64,000 nt of DNA from CAWEQW01 sp963811365 (GTDB taxonomy: Bacteria; Actinomycetota; Actinomycetes; Propionibacteriales; Nocardioidaceae), in contig CAWEQW010000008.1 in the NCBI GenBank assembly GCA_963811365.1, forward strand, positions 372,001 through 436,000. Direction: 5' to 3'. The translations under genes were made by a program, and so were the position numbers. Numbering within the stretch: position 1 is the first letter of the stretch; every line of letters begins with the position of its first letter. This document shows, piece by piece, positions 62,359 through 64,000 of this stretch. The notes under the pieces were generated by a model. It was given only the letters and a program-made list of their open reading frames with translations. It had not been told where the DNA came from and did no database searches.

Positions 62359-64000
62359 ATGACGGTCAGGGACATCGTTGCGCCGCGCGCGGTGCACGTG
62401 CCACTCCTGCTCGCCGGGACCTTCCTGTGCGCGGTGACCTCCGTGCTCCTCGCGCCGGAGGGCTCGCCGGTCGCCGCCTGGTGGCCGGCCGCAGGACTCT
62501 CGGTCGCGCTGCTCCTCGTCTCCCCCCGGCGCTCCTGGTGGTGGCTCACCCTCGCGGTGGCCGGGGTCAGCGCACTCGCCAACTACGCCGGTGGCCGCGC
62601 GGTCGAGACCGCGCTGTGCTTCGGGGTCGCGAACGCCGTCGAGGCGGCGGTCGTCTTCTACTGGCTCATCCGTGGCACGCCGGAGCGCCCCTCGCTGCGC
62701 ACCCGGGACGGGCTGTCTCGGCTGTTCGCCGGCACCGCGATCGGGGTGCTGGTCATCGGCGTCCTGGCCGGGCTGACCGTGGCGCTCGTCGAGGGCGGCG
62801 ACTTCTTCCACGCCTTCCGCGCCGTGCTGGCCTCGCACGCGGCGTCCCTGCTCGTGATCGTCCCGCTCGCGCTGGTCGCCGACGTGCCCCGGCCACCGGA
62901 CCGCCGCCGCGAGAAGGCGGCCCAGTGGGCCTGCCTGGTGGCCTCCGTCGGGGTGGTGTTCGCACCCGGGCAGGCCGTGGCGCTCGCCTTCCTGCCGATG
63001 CCGGTGCTGACCTGGGGCGCGGTCCGGTTCGGCCCGCGCACCGTCTCCCACCAGCTGTTGTTCACGGGGGTCGCGGCCACGGCGATGTCGGTGCACGGCT
63101 GGGGGCCGTTCGCCGCCACCCTGGCCCGCTCCGCCGGCTCCGGGGCGCTGACCGCGACCCTCGTCCAGGTCTTCCTGATCGCCTGCGCGCTCACCGTGCT
63201 GCCGCTGACGGTGGCTGTCGAGCACCGGCGCGAGGCGCTCACCCAGGTCTCGGAGAGCGAGGAGCTGTTCCGGCGCAGCTTCACCGACTCGGTGGTGGGC
63301 ATGGTGCTGCTGCGGTGGACCGGCGGGACGCTGCAGATCGTGGAGGCGAACAGCACCGCCGCCGAGATCCTCGGCGTGCAGCCCGCGGCCCTCGAGGGGC
63401 TCGACTGGGCGGCGATGCTCACGATGAGCCCTCCGGTCGCGGAGACCGTGCAGGCGATGCTCGCCGAGGACCGGCAGGGGTGGCGCTGCGAGACCGACCT
63501 GGCAGCCGACGCCCGGCGCCGGGTCGGCGTCTCGCTGTCCCGGCTGACCGGCCAGTCCGGCGACCCGATGTTCACCGCGCAGATGGTCGACATCACCGCC
63601 GCCCACGAGGCGAACCACCGGCTGCGCACCGAGAAGGACTTCACCAGCGCGATCATCGACACCACGGGCTGTCTCATCGTCGTGGTCGGCGTCGACGGCA
63701 CGGTGGTCGGGATGAACCCGGCGGCGCAGACCGTCTCCGGCTTCACCGAGCAGGAGGTGATGGGCCGCCCGATCTGGGAGACCCTGGTGCCGCCCGCCGA
63801 CCGGGACGCGGTCAGGGAGACCTACGCCGCCCCGATGGGCCTGAGCATCCCGTTGACCAACGAGGCGGACCTCGCGACCCGCAAGGGCGGCCGGCGGCGG
63901 GTCGTGTGGTCCAGCGCGTTCCTCAAGGACGAGCGCGGACGCCGCGGCCACCTGGTGATGACCGGCATCGACGTCACCGCTGAGCGGACCACCGCGAGCC
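62359..64000 (+). CDS. Membrane MASE1-type sensor with two PAS domains, 5' part
   Basis: The gene is open from ATG 62359 to the right edge (547 codons) with no stop, so the C-terminal output domain is outside the window. The N-terminal half (about 1-290) has roughly eight helices with SPVAAWWPAAGLSVALLL, as in MASE1 membrane sensors. A first PAS (about 300-415) begins ESEELFRRSFTDSVVGMVLL and a second (about 425-545) FTSAIIDTTGCLIVVVGVDGTVVGMNPAA. Output is probably GGDEF/EAL (cyclic-di-GMP) or a histidine kinase; this cannot be decided here. Its own -10 box is visible. Confidence 0.85.
   Translation, partial: MTVRDIVAPRAVHVPLLLAGTFLCAVTSVLLAPEGSPVAAWWPAAGLSVALLLVSPRRSWWWLTLAVAGVSALANYAGGRAVETALCFGVANAVEAAVVFYWLIRGTPERPSLRTRDGLSRLFAGTAIGVLVIGVLAGLTVALVEGGDFFHAFRAVLASHAASLLVIVPLALVADVPRPPDRRREKAAQWACLVASVGVVFAPGQAVALAFLPMPVLTWGAVRFGPRTVSHQLLFTGVAATAMSVHGWGPFAATLARSAGSGALTATLVQVFLIACALTVLPLTVAVEHRREALTQVSESEELFRRSFTDSVVGMVLLRWTGGTLQIVEANSTAAEILGVQPAALEGLDWAAMLTMSPPVAETVQAMLAEDRQGWRCETDLAADARRRVGVSLSRLTGQSGDPMFTAQMVDITAAHEANHRLRTEKDFTSAIIDTTGCLIVVVGVDGTVVGMNPAAQTVSGFTEQEVMGRPIWETLVPPADRDAVRETYAAPMGLSIPLTNEADLATRKGGRRRVVWSSAFLKDERGRRGHLVMTGIDVTAERTTAS

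Overview
The window is about 64 kb of very GC-rich DNA with dense, often overlapping genes, many GTG starts and G/C-biased third codon positions. The gene set (GlsB-type and DUF7144-type small membrane proteins, actinobacterial EgtB/EgtD remnants, and the neighbourhood dnaG-dgt-glyS-zur-uppS-recO, which is also found in mycobacteria) points to an actinobacterium. The overall style is most like Nocardioides or a close relative. That assignment is an inference from gene content; there is no rRNA gene in the window.

Layout. 1-5.6 kb: the end of a SpoIVB/S55-like secreted protein, a Ser/Thr kinase overlapping a small lipoprotein, a RecQ helicase and a DUF72 protein. 5.6-7.1 kb: an LCP cell-wall ligase. 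7.2-16.2 kb: a sugar-utilisation locus with a secreted PIG-L deacetylase carrying carbohydrate-binding-like domains, two ABC permeases, a sugar-binding lipoprotein and a PfkB kinase on the minus strand, divergent from a GH4 glycosidase. It resembles loci for glucosamine oligosaccharides. 16.2-30.3 kb: a mixed region with a SulP transporter, YihY, secreted phosphoesterase and propeller-like proteins, YceI, a potassium channel, an ABC exporter, HU, small stress membrane proteins and an EEP nuclease coupled to an unknown small protein. 30.5-31.8 kb: tRNA-Met(CAT), a cytosolic PIG-L enzyme and tRNA-Asn(GTT).

31.8-64 kb: housekeeping genes (dnaG, dgt, dusB, glyS, the znuACB-zur operon, uppS, recO, gluconokinase) interspersed with accessory blocks. 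These are wrecked egtB and egtD copies, an ABC-2 exporter with a DesK/DesR-type two-component system, a two-domain glycosyltransferase overlapping a sulfotransferase, a frameshifted acyl-CoA dehydrogenase, and two membrane sensor proteins, the last of which runs off the window end.

Three themes cut across the region. First, at least eleven genes have a TANNNT or [C/G]ACAAT hexamer exactly 6-7 nt before the start codon and no Shine-Dalgarno sequence, the signature of leaderless mRNAs. Second, there are notable repeats: an 88-bp dispersed palindrome with a diverged partial copy 20 kb away, a 4 x 22-bp tandem repeat beside that copy, and a 21-bp perfect inverted repeat next to tRNA-Met. Third, several genes are broken: egtB is scrambled, egtD has three frameshifts, the acyl-CoA dehydrogenase has one frameshift and a phosphoesterase is truncated. 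Some of these breaks could be sequence errors rather than true pseudogenes.
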